Positions 22,457 to 30,360 of a DNA stretch of 64,000 bases are shown here, in pieces; the stretch's first letter is position 1; every line of letters starts with the position of its first letter. The DNA lies in NCBI RefSeq assembly GCF_007559335.1, contig NZ_VMBG01000003.1:1-64000 (forward strand), given 5' to 3'. The DNA is from Rariglobus hedericola. Lineage in GTDB: Bacteria; Verrucomicrobiota; Verrucomicrobiia; Opitutales; Opitutaceae. The position numbers were made by a program, and so were the translations under genes. The notes under the pieces were generated by a model. It ran no database searches and was not told the origin of the DNA. It saw nothing but the letters and a program-made list of their open reading frames with translations.

Positions 22457-23188
22457 ATGTTGACCAAGGCCCAACTTTCCCGCCTGCGCGCGCTCCGCGA
22501 AAAAAAGAACCGCGAGCTTGAGGGCCTCTACGTGGTCGAAAACCCCAAGGTCGTCAGCGAACTCCTCGCCGCCGGTGTCGCCTTCGCCGAACTCTATGCC
22601 ACCGCTGCCTGGGATGGTCCCGCCAGCGTAAAACGCATCGAGGTAACCACCGACGAGATGGCCCGCATCAGTCATTTTCCCACTCCGTCCGCCGTGTTCG
22701 CCGTGGGTCGTATCGAATCCGCCGCGCTGCCCGCTGGCGCGCTTGGCAACGGACTGACCCTCGCCCTCGATGGCATTCAAGATCCGGGCAATGTCGGCAC
22801 GCTCCTGCGCATCGCCGACTGGTTCGCCTTTGACCGTGTGTTGCTCTCACCGGACTGCGCCGACCTGTTTTCACAGAAGGTGATCAACGCCAGCATGGGC
22901 TCCTTTGTGCGCGTCAAAACATTCACCGTGAACCTGCCGTCCGCGCTCAGTGACGACTGCGTGCCGGTGCTCGGCTGCGATCTGGGCGGAGATGATGTGC
23001 ACACGTTGCCGTCCATCACCAACGCCGTCGTCGTGATCGGCAGCGAAGGCCGAGGCCTCTCGCCGGCCGTCCGCGCAGTGGTCACGCGTTTTATCACCAT
23101 CCCGAAATATGGCAGCGCCGAATCCCTCAACGCCGGTGTCGCCGCCGCCATCGTCTGCGACAACCTGCGCCGCGCCCGAGGCAAGTAA
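22457..23188 (+). CDS. SpoU/TrmH-family RNA 2'-O-methyltransferase
   Basis: A 243-residue protein with an N-terminal substrate-binding domain (LREKKNRELEGLYVVENPKV) and a SPOUT methyltransferase domain from about residue 95. The three SpoU motifs are LALDGIQDPGNVGTLLRIAD (motif 1), AVVVIGSEGRGLSPAV (motif 2) and ITIPKYGSAESLNAGVAAAI (motif 3). It methylates rRNA or tRNA with S-adenosylmethionine. The ATG at 22457 fits the family start; a start at 22421 is also possible. The exact RNA target is unknown. It is convergent with eutC, seven bases apart. Confidence 0.88.
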   Translation: MLTKAQLSRLRALREKKNRELEGLYVVENPKVVSELLAAGVAFAELYATAAWDGPASVKRIEVTTDEMARISHFPTPSAVFAVGRIESAALPAGALGNGLTLALDGIQDPGNVGTLLRIADWFAFDRVLLSPDCADLFSQKVINASMGSFVRVKTFTVNLPSALSDDCVPVLGCDLGGDDVHTLPSITNAVVVIGSEGRGLSPAVRAVVTRFITIPKYGSAESLNAGVAAAIVCDNLRRARGK

Positions 23189-23195
23189 GCAAATC

Positions 23196-23990
23196 CTACT
23201 CGTCGAGTCGGCTCATCGTCTCCGTATCCTTGAGCGCCACGCCGCTCACGCCGAGTCGGGCTGATTCGATTAACAAATGGGCGAGTTTGCGCGCCGCGGC
23301 CAGCGGCGGAAGGCCCTCGGGCCGGATGTTCGAGACGCAATTGCGATCCGCATCGGTGCACGTCGCGCACGGATGATGCGTCAGGTAGGCTCCGAGGCTG
23401 TCCGGCATGCCGAGTCCGGGGCGTTCGCCGAGGAGCATGAGCGCATGACGCGCGCCGAGCAGCTCGCCCACCTCGTCCTGCAATTTTACGCGGCCATAAG
23501 GAGCCAGCAGAATCGGGTAAATCGTCCAGCCCGCCGCCCTGAGTTGACCGGCCAGCAACGTCACCGTCTCAACCGCATGGCGTTCCGCGGCCTGCGCCGC
23601 GAGTCCGTCGGAAACGATGATCACGAGATCTCGTTGTCCCCACGCAGGCGCGAGCGATTGCAGTTCAGACCGCGACGTATCCGCCAACCGTCGCCCTAGA
23701 TCGGGGCGCACGAGATAGGTTTTTTTGTCGGTCACCGCGGTGACAACACGCTGCGTGTCGAAGCCGGCTTTGACGAAACGCCCGGCAATGCCTTCACGAT
23801 CAAAAGGCGCCATGACCGCATCCCGCGCACGCGCGTGCGAAAGGCGGAAATCGAGCACCGTCTGCATGCGCTGGCTCCCGCCGGTGCGGCCCAGCGCGAT
23901 TCGCGCCGAGGTATACCGGCGCAGGCCCACCCACGGATCGCGGCCGGTATCGGCTGCGGGAACGATTACGGCGTCATCGGTGTTTTCCAT
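23196..23990 (-). CDS. eutC: Ethanolamine ammonia-lyase small subunit
   Basis: A 264-residue protein of the EutC family. EutC with EutB forms the adenosylcobalamin-dependent enzyme that converts ethanolamine to acetaldehyde and ammonia. Signatures are WVGLRRYTSARIALGRTGGS near the N-terminus, LDFRLSHARARDAV, VIIVSDGLAAQA, GERPGLGMPDSLGAYLTHHP with the B12-contact region, and NCVSNIRPEGLPP. The ATG at 23990 is preferred; the longer start at 24062 would overlap the preceding small gene. It is separated from eutB (28972-30357) by about 5 kb of unrelated genes, unlike the usual eutB-eutC pair. Confidence 0.93.
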   Translation of the reverse strand: MENTDDAVIVPAADTGRDPWVGLRRYTSARIALGRTGGSQRMQTVLDFRLSHARARDAVMAPFDREGIAGRFVKAGFDTQRVVTAVTDKKTYLVRPDLGRRLADTSRSELQSLAPAWGQRDLVIIVSDGLAAQAAERHAVETVTLLAGQLRAAGWTIYPILLAPYGRVKLQDEVGELLGARHALMLLGERPGLGMPDSLGAYLTHHPCATCTDADRNCVSNIRPEGLPPLAAARKLAHLLIESARLGVSGVALKDTETMSRLDE

Positions 23991-24027
23991 GATAACGCCA
24001 AGGCAGGAACCGTGCCTTTCTCTCTTC

Positions 24028-24294
24028 TCAGGCCAGCCAATATCCGGCCAGGCCCGCGCCACAGAGCAAACCGACGACGATCACGCCCAAACAACCCTGG
24101 GCCTGCGGACCGGCGGTGAACTTATCCGGCGACGACCCGCGCAGCGATGCCTCGAGCTCGTCGACGGCGTCCTTGGACTCCTTCAGCCCCAAACCCGTCA
24201 TCTCACGGTAGAGCTTGATGGCTTCGATTTTTCGGCCTTGGAAAATACACGCCGACAAGGTCGCAATCTGTTCGTCTGAAACGGGGTGACTCAT
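24028..24294 (-). CDS. Small protein with L7/L12 C-terminal-like domain and membrane helix
   Basis: An 88-residue protein. The ATG at 24294 (MSHPVSDEQIATLSACIFQG) is preferred to an upstream start at 24351. Residues about 22-50 (KIEAIKLYREMTGLGLKESKDAVDELE) match the C-terminal domain of ribosomal protein bL12, which reads K..vIK.vRe.TglgLkEAK.lVe. The C-terminal end is one hydrophobic helix (CLGVIVVGLLCGAGLAGYWLA). Such small L12-like proteins occur in many bacteria with unknown roles. It lies 37 bases upstream of eutC on the same strand and may share its transcript. Confidence 0.72.
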   Translation of the reverse strand: MSHPVSDEQIATLSACIFQGRKIEAIKLYREMTGLGLKESKDAVDELEASLRGSSPDKFTAGPQAQGCLGVIVVGLLCGAGLAGYWLA

Positions 24295-24409
24295 GCCAAA
24301 AGCGAGGTCGGGAACCGCCATTATGACGAGTCGGAAAATCCCCCGCGCCACCGGGGTGTGTTCCTCAATCAGCTCAACTCCTTCGGAAATGGACCGATGG
24401 AAGGGCAGA

Positions 24410-25249
24410 ATGAAGAAAGTTATTTTTGCGTTTTTGGGGTTCGGGCTGGCCGGGACGATCGCGCCGGCTTCGCTGCGCCTTTACGATTACGACATCAATC
24501 CTGCAGCCTATAACCGTTTCAGTTCGTTCTCCACGACGAGCGCGACCCTTAACACGGATACGAGTTTCATCGGCGCAGGCTATGATCTCAGCGGCTGGGG
24601 CTGGGACGACGGCGGGTGGGCGGTTTCACTCATTTCGCCGCTGCATTTTGTGCAGGCCAATCACGCACACACCGGCGTCGGACAAACCATATATTTCATA
24701 AACGCAGCAGGCTTGGTCGTGCAGGCAACCGTGGCCTCGCAGACGCTGATGGGCGGCGACCTTACACTCGGCACACTCACTGCGCCGATCGCAGCCGACA
24801 ACGGCATCCACGCCTTCTCGGTCGCCTTTGGTGACAATCAATCGATGGCCGGCGATTCACTGCTGGTCGGCGGCCGCGGCGGACTTCTCGGCACGAACAC
24901 AGTCGACTCCGCGACCGGTTTTCTCGTCTACGATTACGACTCCATCACCGGCGAAGCCATGCCCCAGAGCGGCGATTCGACATCGCCCACCTTTGTGGTG
25001 GATGGCGGCACCTTGCTGCTGGCCTCGGTCCACAGCTATGTGAACAAGCTGCCTGATCCCACCGTGGCTTATGACACCAACTTAAACGCTTACTTCCCGA
25101 CCATCCAGTCGACGATGCTGACCGATGGTTACTCCCTCGTCGCCGTGCCGGAGCCGGCATCCGTGGCCTCGTTCTTCGGTCTGGGCTGCGGTTTGGCGGC
25201 GGCGGCCCACCGTTTTCGCCGCCGCGGACGACTCCCGCCGAAGGCTTAA
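24410..25249 (+). CDS. PEP-CTERM sorted exported protein
   Basis: A 279-residue protein with an N-terminal signal peptide (MKKVIFAFLGFGLAGTIAPA) and a C-terminal sorting tail: VPEPASVASFFGLG, a hydrophobic helix, and the basic cluster HRFRRRGR. These three elements in order are the PEP-CTERM signal recognised by exosortase, which is encoded at 11235. The middle has no known domain; it is rich in aspartate, glycine and serine (SGWGWDDGGW, YDYDSITGE), as is common in surface-exposed members. The upstream in-frame start at 24293 would overlap the L12-like gene and place the signal peptide 39 residues inside, so it is rejected. Confidence 0.88.
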   Translation: MKKVIFAFLGFGLAGTIAPASLRLYDYDINPAAYNRFSSFSTTSATLNTDTSFIGAGYDLSGWGWDDGGWAVSLISPLHFVQANHAHTGVGQTIYFINAAGLVVQATVASQTLMGGDLTLGTLTAPIAADNGIHAFSVAFGDNQSMAGDSLLVGGRGGLLGTNTVDSATGFLVYDYDSITGEAMPQSGDSTSPTFVVDGGTLLLASVHSYVNKLPDPTVAYDTNLNAYFPTIQSTMLTDGYSLVAVPEPASVASFFGLGCGLAAAAHRFRRRGRLPPKA

Positions 25250-25254
25250 ACAGC

Positions 25255-25272
25255 GTAGTTGAAATCAACTAC
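25255..25272. terminator. Perfect hairpin after the PEP-CTERM gene
   Basis: GTAGTTGA and TCAACTAC pair fully around a two-base AA centre, six bases after the stop codon of the PEP-CTERM gene. No T-run follows, so it may be a weak terminator or an mRNA-stabilising stem rather than a classical intrinsic terminator. Confidence 0.45.
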
Positions 25273-25406
25273 ACAGGATGGGTGCAGAGAGGCTCCCCCA
25301 CCCTTGATGTCGGATTCCGCCCCATAGACCAACCTCGCCGGAACAGGCATACTGTGGGCCGAAAGATATTCGTGCCAGAGTCACCCTCAACCCACGTTAA
25401 AACATC

Positions 25407-25526
25407 ATGGCTAAAAAAAGCAGAGGCGGTCGTATGACTGCCGCCAAGAAACGCGCCGCCAAATCTCCCGGCGGCAAAGGCCCCATTGCCAAGCGTCCCG
25501 CCGGTCGTCATATCATGAAGACCTGA
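25407..25526 (+). CDS. 39-residue highly basic protein
   Basis: The open frame from ATG 25407 to TGA 25524-25526 encodes MAKKSRGGRMTAAKKRAAKS then PGGKGPIAKRPAGRHIMKT. About a third of the residues are lysine or arginine, with glycine and alanine and no acidic residue, as in small nucleic-acid-binding or ribosome-associated proteins. A strong intrinsic terminator follows 24 bases after its stop, and a 157-base leader precedes it, so it looks like an independent gene. Whether it is conserved cannot be judged here. I do not recognise a family. Confidence 0.6.
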   Translation: MAKKSRGGRMTAAKKRAAKSPGGKGPIAKRPAGRHIMKT

Positions 25527-25550
25527 GCTGTCGATTCACCGCCACTCCAA

Positions 25551-25577
25551 GAGCCGTCTTTCGACGGCTCTTTTTTT
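25551..25577 (+). terminator. Intrinsic terminator
   Basis: GAGCCGTC (25551-25558) and GACGGCTC (25563-25570) form an eight-base stem with a four-base loop, followed directly by seven T residues. It ends the transcript of the small basic protein gene. Confidence 0.9.
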
Positions 25578-25650
25578 GTGCCCGCGAACAGAGACGGTGC
25601 GAGTAGCGGCTTGCCCTCGGGGAGCATCTCGAAGACCAAACATCCCTACT

Positions 25651-26364
25651 ATGACGAGATCGTTCACTCCGCCTCCGGGCACTCACTGCATCCAGGTGGT
25701 CGGCAGCTTTGAAGAACTCGTTTCCACTCCGTTCACCGCAGGCGTCAACGCGCTCTGCTGGCCGCGCACGCTCGCGGGAAATTTTCAGGAGATCGTCGAT
25801 CAACTTGGACCGGTCGAGGAGATCACCAGCATCGACGAAGACGATCTGCGTGCGCTCACGTTGAGCCCGGACGGACAAATCGCGCGCGCGGTCCTGATCG
25901 AGGATCTGCGCTTGTTGCGCGAACACGAACTCGCGCCGGAGTTGAACTGCATTCCCGGTTACCCGAAGGACGACGAAGCCGGACCGGTGCCGACCGATGT
26001 GTATTCGTATCACGCGGACAGTGCGAATGTGGAGGCTTACACCTTTCTGTGCAGCTACACGGTGTCGTCGTCCGAAGGCCTGCGCCCCGAGGACGCCGTT
26101 CGCTGCGCCGATGTGCCCGAGACGCGCGCGAAGCTTTTAAAGGAATACGGCGGCGCGGATGACGCAGGCTTCGAAGTGTTCTTGAATGAGAATTTCTACG
26201 ACCTGCACTACGTCGCGAAACCCGGGACAGAGGCGTATACCTTCGGGTTGGGTAACCTGTGGCGCATCACGACTGACTGGCCCGGCAGCCCGGTGCCGCC
26301 GTGCGTGCATCGCGCACCGGTGCAACATCCCGGACAGCCACCGCGCCTGCTGATCATCAGCTGA
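25651..26364 (+). CDS. DUF1826-like protein, unknown function
   Basis: A 237-residue soluble protein. The N-terminal third has GVNALCWPRTLAGNFQEIVD. The middle has YSYHADSANVEAYTFLCSYT, and the end reads PCVHRAPVQHPGQPPRLLII. This order (a short GVN..W.R block, an H.D block, and a final VHR.P..RLL block) resembles DUF1826. The histidine and aspartate positions might hold a metal, but that is inference. The ATG at 25651 is chosen; an in-frame start at 25576 would lie in the terminator T-run. It is convergent with the symporter gene. Confidence 0.5.
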   Translation: MTRSFTPPPGTHCIQVVGSFEELVSTPFTAGVNALCWPRTLAGNFQEIVDQLGPVEEITSIDEDDLRALTLSPDGQIARAVLIEDLRLLREHELAPELNCIPGYPKDDEAGPVPTDVYSYHADSANVEAYTFLCSYTVSSSEGLRPEDAVRCADVPETRAKLLKEYGGADDAGFEVFLNENFYDLHYVAKPGTEAYTFGLGNLWRITTDWPGSPVPPCVHRAPVQHPGQPPRLLIIS

Positions 26365-26372
26365 GACCAGAG

Positions 26373-26399
26373 TCCTGCGCACACCATGCGTGCGCAGGA
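26373..26399. terminator. Strong hairpin between convergent genes
   Basis: TCCTGCGCAC (26373-26382) and GTGCGCAGGA (26390-26399) form a perfect ten-base stem with a seven-base loop. It lies between the stop codons of the DUF1826-like gene (plus) and the symporter gene (minus) and may terminate both transcripts. No T-run is present on either side. Confidence 0.55.
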
Positions 26400-26412
26400 A
26401 CGGCGCGGGCGA

Positions 26413-28707
26413 TCAGTCCTGTTTCTCGTGGGTGCGTTCCTCGAAGATGGCCTTGTCGGCGACGGACACGTGTCCGTCCACCTGACCGTTGTCGAGGGGG
26501 TTGTCCACGCGGGCCTCCAGATCCTTGAAGAGGCGCTTCATATCGATGATGCCGCCGATCAGGAACCAGAAGGTGGAGACGATACCGACCACACCGGTGA
26601 CACACAGGCTCGTGATGAAGAAGTAGGTGCTCCACCACTCCGTCGGCCAGGGCGAGATCATGTTCCAGATTAGCACGGCGACGAAGCAGAGGCCGAACTT
26701 GTAAACGATGGCGTAGCCGACCACTGACCAGGCGATGATTTTGTCGCCGCGTGTATATTCCGGGGTGATGCCGACAAGGGCCTTGGCCACGTTACCAGGC
26801 GTCCACTTGAACGCCGGTTTGGCCTGACCTTCGACATCGTAAATGCCGCGATGAAGCAGGCGGTCGAGGTTGTAAGGAGTCTTGTAGGTGAGCAGTGATC
26901 CGACGACGTAGGCTACGATACCGGTGATCATCGACATGAAGTAGAGCTCGTAGGAATTGATGGGGAATTTAACCGCGTCCATCTGCCAGACGACGTAAGG
27001 ATGAAACGGAGAGGAAACCGTTTCAAGGAAGCGACCGAACGGCACATCCCAGCCCTGACCGTGGAGCCAAGGGTAAAGGTTGGACGCCCAGGTGCGCTGA
27101 ACGATGAGGCCGCCGATCGAGAGGCCGGAGCCAAAAATCAGTGAACAGAACGCGCCTGTCGTCGTGCCGAAGCGGCTGTAGAGACCGAAGATCATGATCG
27201 GGCCGGCACCGCCCAGCCACATGCCGGTCATGATCGTCGTGAACATGTTGATGTAGTCGAGCTGGACGAAGAACAGCGACACCACGAAGAAGAAAACGCA
27301 CACGGAGGTGGAGCAGAGGCGCAGGGCGAGGAGGTGCTGCTCCGGAGTGAATCCTTTTTTGCGCAGCGGCATCACGATGTCCTGAATGATCGTCGAGGAG
27401 GCGTTGAACACGCGGGAGTCGTCGGTGGACAACATCAGCATGATCATGAGCAAACAGAAGAGCCCCATGAGACCGACGGGGAGCAGGTTCTTGATGGCGA
27501 CCGGCAGCATCATCTGCTGGTAGAGCGTGCGGAATTTCTGGAACTGGACGTTGCCCTCGGGCGTGTTGCCCAGCGTCTCGCGGGCGGTCTGGAGATAAGG
27601 CGTGTCGATATTGTCCTGGCGTGAAAGCGGCGCATCCACACCGATTTGGTGCTGGGCCACCGGGAGCGCCGCGATGTTGGCGTCGAGCCGGGCGCGCAAC
27701 GCGGGATCAACGACCGCTTCAGCCGCGACTTGCTGCGTCAGCTGCTGCCGGATTTCGTGCGCCTGGTTGGAAAAGCTCCGGTGCGTCATCAGCGTGATGA
27801 TCATGACCGCGACCAGCAGCAGCATGAGGTTGGAGTAAAGGGTGCGCCAGGTGCCGAGAATGCCGGCCATCTTTTGCTCGTGCGGGGTGCGACCGCAGTT
27901 GGATGTGTCGTTGCCGATCCAACTGGCCCGGTTAAGGATGTTGCCCATGATCGTCACGACGAGGGCGAAGATGTTAAAGTCCCTCAGTTTCTCGATGTCG
28001 AAGGGGTTGATGAAATTCTCACCGTCAACGCGGTCCATCATCACCGGGGCGATGGTGTCGTGCCACCCGAAATGAAGGAAGATGTAACCGGCGATGATGA
28101 CGAAAATCGGGTAGCTGATGAGGCCCTGGAAGGCATCGGTGATCAGCAGCGAGATGCGGCCACCCGGCCAGATGACCAACATGCACAGAACCAGAGACGC
28201 ACCCACGAGCAGGGCGAACATCGGCAGCGCCAGACCGAAGATCATGATCTTGTGCGGCAGGCCGAGGAAATAGATGAAGAAGTTGGCCGCGATGGCCGGG
28301 CCGATCGCGTTGGTCAGCATTTCCGAAAGCGTGCGCAACGAGGCCGCCACGATGCGGAATTTGCGGTTGTAACGCATCTCGAGGAACTGGCCGATCGAAA
28401 GGGAGCGCGTCGCGCGGAAACGATAGACGCAGTAACCGGTCAGACTCATGGCAATGCCCACGGGGATCGTCAGGTATTCCCAAAACGAGAGCGCGTAGCC
28501 GACCTGATATTTCGATTCGACCAGCGCGACCAAGGCGATGACGCCGAGGCCGGAAGTCATGTCACCCGCCGAGAGCACGTAGCGGCCGGCCACGCGACCG
28601 GCGGCGAGGAAGTCCACCACACCGCGCACGTATTTTTTCGAATACACCGCGAGCCAGAGAATCAAAACCACAGGAACGATTACGATGAGCCAGTCGAGCC
28701 AATGCAT
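26413..28707 (-). CDS. Sodium:solute symporter family transporter
   Basis: A 764-residue SSS-family protein, longer than the usual 500-600 residues. The N-terminal half has the typical FLAAGRVAGRYVLSAGDMTS (Na+-site region) and SIGQFLEMRYNRKFRI. A hydrophilic insertion of about 100 residues (SNQAHEIRQQLTQQVAAEAV onwards) separates the helices near residue 330-440. About 13-15 membrane helices are visible. It should import an organic solute with Na+. The ATG at 28707 follows a 264-base gap, so it is not tightly coupled to eutB. It sits between eutB and eutC, which allows but does not prove an amine or alcohol substrate. Confidence 0.82.
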   Translation of the reverse strand: MHWLDWLIVIVPVVLILWLAVYSKKYVRGVVDFLAAGRVAGRYVLSAGDMTSGLGVIALVALVESKYQVGYALSFWEYLTIPVGIAMSLTGYCVYRFRATRSLSIGQFLEMRYNRKFRIVAASLRTLSEMLTNAIGPAIAANFFIYFLGLPHKIMIFGLALPMFALLVGASLVLCMLVIWPGGRISLLITDAFQGLISYPIFVIIAGYIFLHFGWHDTIAPVMMDRVDGENFINPFDIEKLRDFNIFALVVTIMGNILNRASWIGNDTSNCGRTPHEQKMAGILGTWRTLYSNLMLLLVAVMIITLMTHRSFSNQAHEIRQQLTQQVAAEAVVDPALRARLDANIAALPVAQHQIGVDAPLSRQDNIDTPYLQTARETLGNTPEGNVQFQKFRTLYQQMMLPVAIKNLLPVGLMGLFCLLMIMLMLSTDDSRVFNASSTIIQDIVMPLRKKGFTPEQHLLALRLCSTSVCVFFFVVSLFFVQLDYINMFTTIMTGMWLGGAGPIMIFGLYSRFGTTTGAFCSLIFGSGLSIGGLIVQRTWASNLYPWLHGQGWDVPFGRFLETVSSPFHPYVVWQMDAVKFPINSYELYFMSMITGIVAYVVGSLLTYKTPYNLDRLLHRGIYDVEGQAKPAFKWTPGNVAKALVGITPEYTRGDKIIAWSVVGYAIVYKFGLCFVAVLIWNMISPWPTEWWSTYFFITSLCVTGVVGIVSTFWFLIGGIIDMKRLFKDLEARVDNPLDNGQVDGHVSVADKAIFEERTHEKQD

Positions 28708-28971
28708 GGGGAGTTTACTGTGTAGGGTTATGCGACGAAGTTGCCAAAGTATCAGCAGGCCGTAAGCACCCATCGGGGCGCAACCCTTTTAAAGCATAGC
28801 AATCAAGACGATAAGACCGGGTGAAGCGCTGTATTCGAACGGCTGCGTGGCGGGCCTATGACCAGCACACGCGGAATCCGCGATTCACCTCTTTAGGGCT
28901 GACCTGAGATGCAGCCCCAGCGTTGTCGAAACGAAGGGCGCGAGGGATTCAACAACGCCAAAGAAAAGGGG

Positions 28972-30357
28972 TTACGCTGAGATCTTCGCGCTGGCGAGCA
29001 GTGCATGCTGGCCGGTGACGGGGAGAAGGCGGCGGCCGTCGCTCGCGATGCGCATTTTTTCGAGCCATTGCTCGAACTCAGGGGCGGGTTTTAGGCCGAG
29101 AACTTGGCGGAGATAGTGGCTGTCGTGAAATGAGGTAGATTGGTAACCGAGCATGATGTCGTCGGCGCCGGGGATGCCCATGATGAAGTTGCAGCCCGCC
29201 ACACCGAGGAGCGTGAGGAGGTTGTCCATGTCGTCCTGGTCGGCTTCGGCGTGGTTGGTGTAACACACATCCACGCCCATCGGTAGGCCGAGGAGTTTGC
29301 CGCAGCAGTGGTCTTCGAGGCCGGCGCGGATGATTTGTTTTCCGTCGTAGAGGTATTCCGGACCGATGAAGCCGACGACCGTGTTGACGAGGAGCGGTTT
29401 GAACGGACGCGCGACGGCGTAAGCGCGAACTTCGCAGGTCTGCTGGTCGAGTCCGTGATGCGCGCCGGCCGAGAGGCACGAGCCTTGGCCGGTTTCGAAA
29501 TACATGCAGTTGTCGCCGACCGTGCCGCGTTTGAGTGAGAGAGCGGCGGCGTGCGCCTCGGCGAGTAGCGCGAGGTTGATGCCGAAGCTTTTGTTGGCCG
29601 CCTCGGTGCCGGTGATGGATTGGAAAACGAGGTCGACGGGCGCTCCGCGTTGCATGGCCTGGAGCGCGGTCGTCACGTGGGCGAGGATGCAGGACTGCGT
29701 GGGGATTTCGTAGCGGTGGACGAGTTCGTCGATGAGACGGAGAAGCGTCTCCATCGCAGGCACGCTGTCGGTGGCCGGGTTGATGCCGATCACGGCGTCG
29801 CCGCAGCCGTAGAGGAGTCCGTCGAGGATCGAGGCGGCGATGCCCTGCGGGTCGTCGGTCGGGTGGTTGGGTTGGAGACGGACCGCGAGACGTCCTGGCA
29901 GGCCTATGGTCGATCGGAAGGCGGTGACGACGCGGCATTTTTTGGCGACGAGGATGAGGTCCTGGTTGCCCATGAGCTTCGACACGGCGGCGACCATTTC
30001 AGGCGTGAGACCGGGGGCGAGCGCGGTGAGGACGGTCGAATCGGTTTCGTAGCGGAGGAGCCAGTCGCGGAATTGGCCGACGGTCAGGCCGGCGATGGGC
30101 GCGAAGGCGGCGCGGTCGTGGCTGTCGATGATGAGGCGGGTGACCTCGTCGGCCTCGTAGGGAATGAGCAGGTCTTCGAGAAAGCGGGCGAGCGGGACAT
30201 CGGCGAGGCAGAGCTGGGCGGCGATGCGTTCCTCGGCAGACGCGGCGGCGACACCGGCAAGCACGTCGCCGGAACGGTGCGGCGTGGCCTTGGCCAGCAA
30301 CTCGGCGAGCGTGGCGAAGGTGTGGCGCGTGCGGCCGATGGTGGTCGCGAAACTCAT
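28972..30357 (-). CDS. eutB: Ethanolamine ammonia-lyase large subunit
   Basis: A 461-residue protein of normal EutB length. It forms the TIM-barrel catalytic subunit that binds ethanolamine and adenosylcobalamin. Family stretches include KLMGNQDLILVAKKCRVVTA, the segment NHPTDDPQGIAASILDGLLY, YGCGDAVIGINPATDS, FETGQGSCLSAGAHHGLDQQ, AVARPFKPLLVNTVVGFIGP and MGVDVCYTNHAEADQDDMDN. It is the last gene of a nine-gene operon and starts three bases after the kinase gene. The matching small subunit is at 23196. No eutA reactivase, acetaldehyde dehydrogenase or microcompartment shell gene is in the window. Confidence 0.95.
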   Translation of the reverse strand: MSFATTIGRTRHTFATLAELLAKATPHRSGDVLAGVAAASAEERIAAQLCLADVPLARFLEDLLIPYEADEVTRLIIDSHDRAAFAPIAGLTVGQFRDWLLRYETDSTVLTALAPGLTPEMVAAVSKLMGNQDLILVAKKCRVVTAFRSTIGLPGRLAVRLQPNHPTDDPQGIAASILDGLLYGCGDAVIGINPATDSVPAMETLLRLIDELVHRYEIPTQSCILAHVTTALQAMQRGAPVDLVFQSITGTEAANKSFGINLALLAEAHAAALSLKRGTVGDNCMYFETGQGSCLSAGAHHGLDQQTCEVRAYAVARPFKPLLVNTVVGFIGPEYLYDGKQIIRAGLEDHCCGKLLGLPMGVDVCYTNHAEADQDDMDNLLTLLGVAGCNFIMGIPGADDIMLGYQSTSFHDSHYLRQVLGLKPAPEFEQWLEKMRIASDGRRLLPVTGQHALLASAKISA

Positions 30358-30360
30358 GCG

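Noticed and set aside
21398-22780. A 460-codon minus-strand frame opposite the AraC and methyltransferase genes
   Set aside because: It has no domain, is antisense to well-supported genes, and includes the real LapA-like gene only in another frame.
28708-28971. Possible cobalamin riboswitch upstream of the symporter
   Set aside because: I looked for the conserved B12-box pattern on both strands and did not find it; the gap shows no clear structure.
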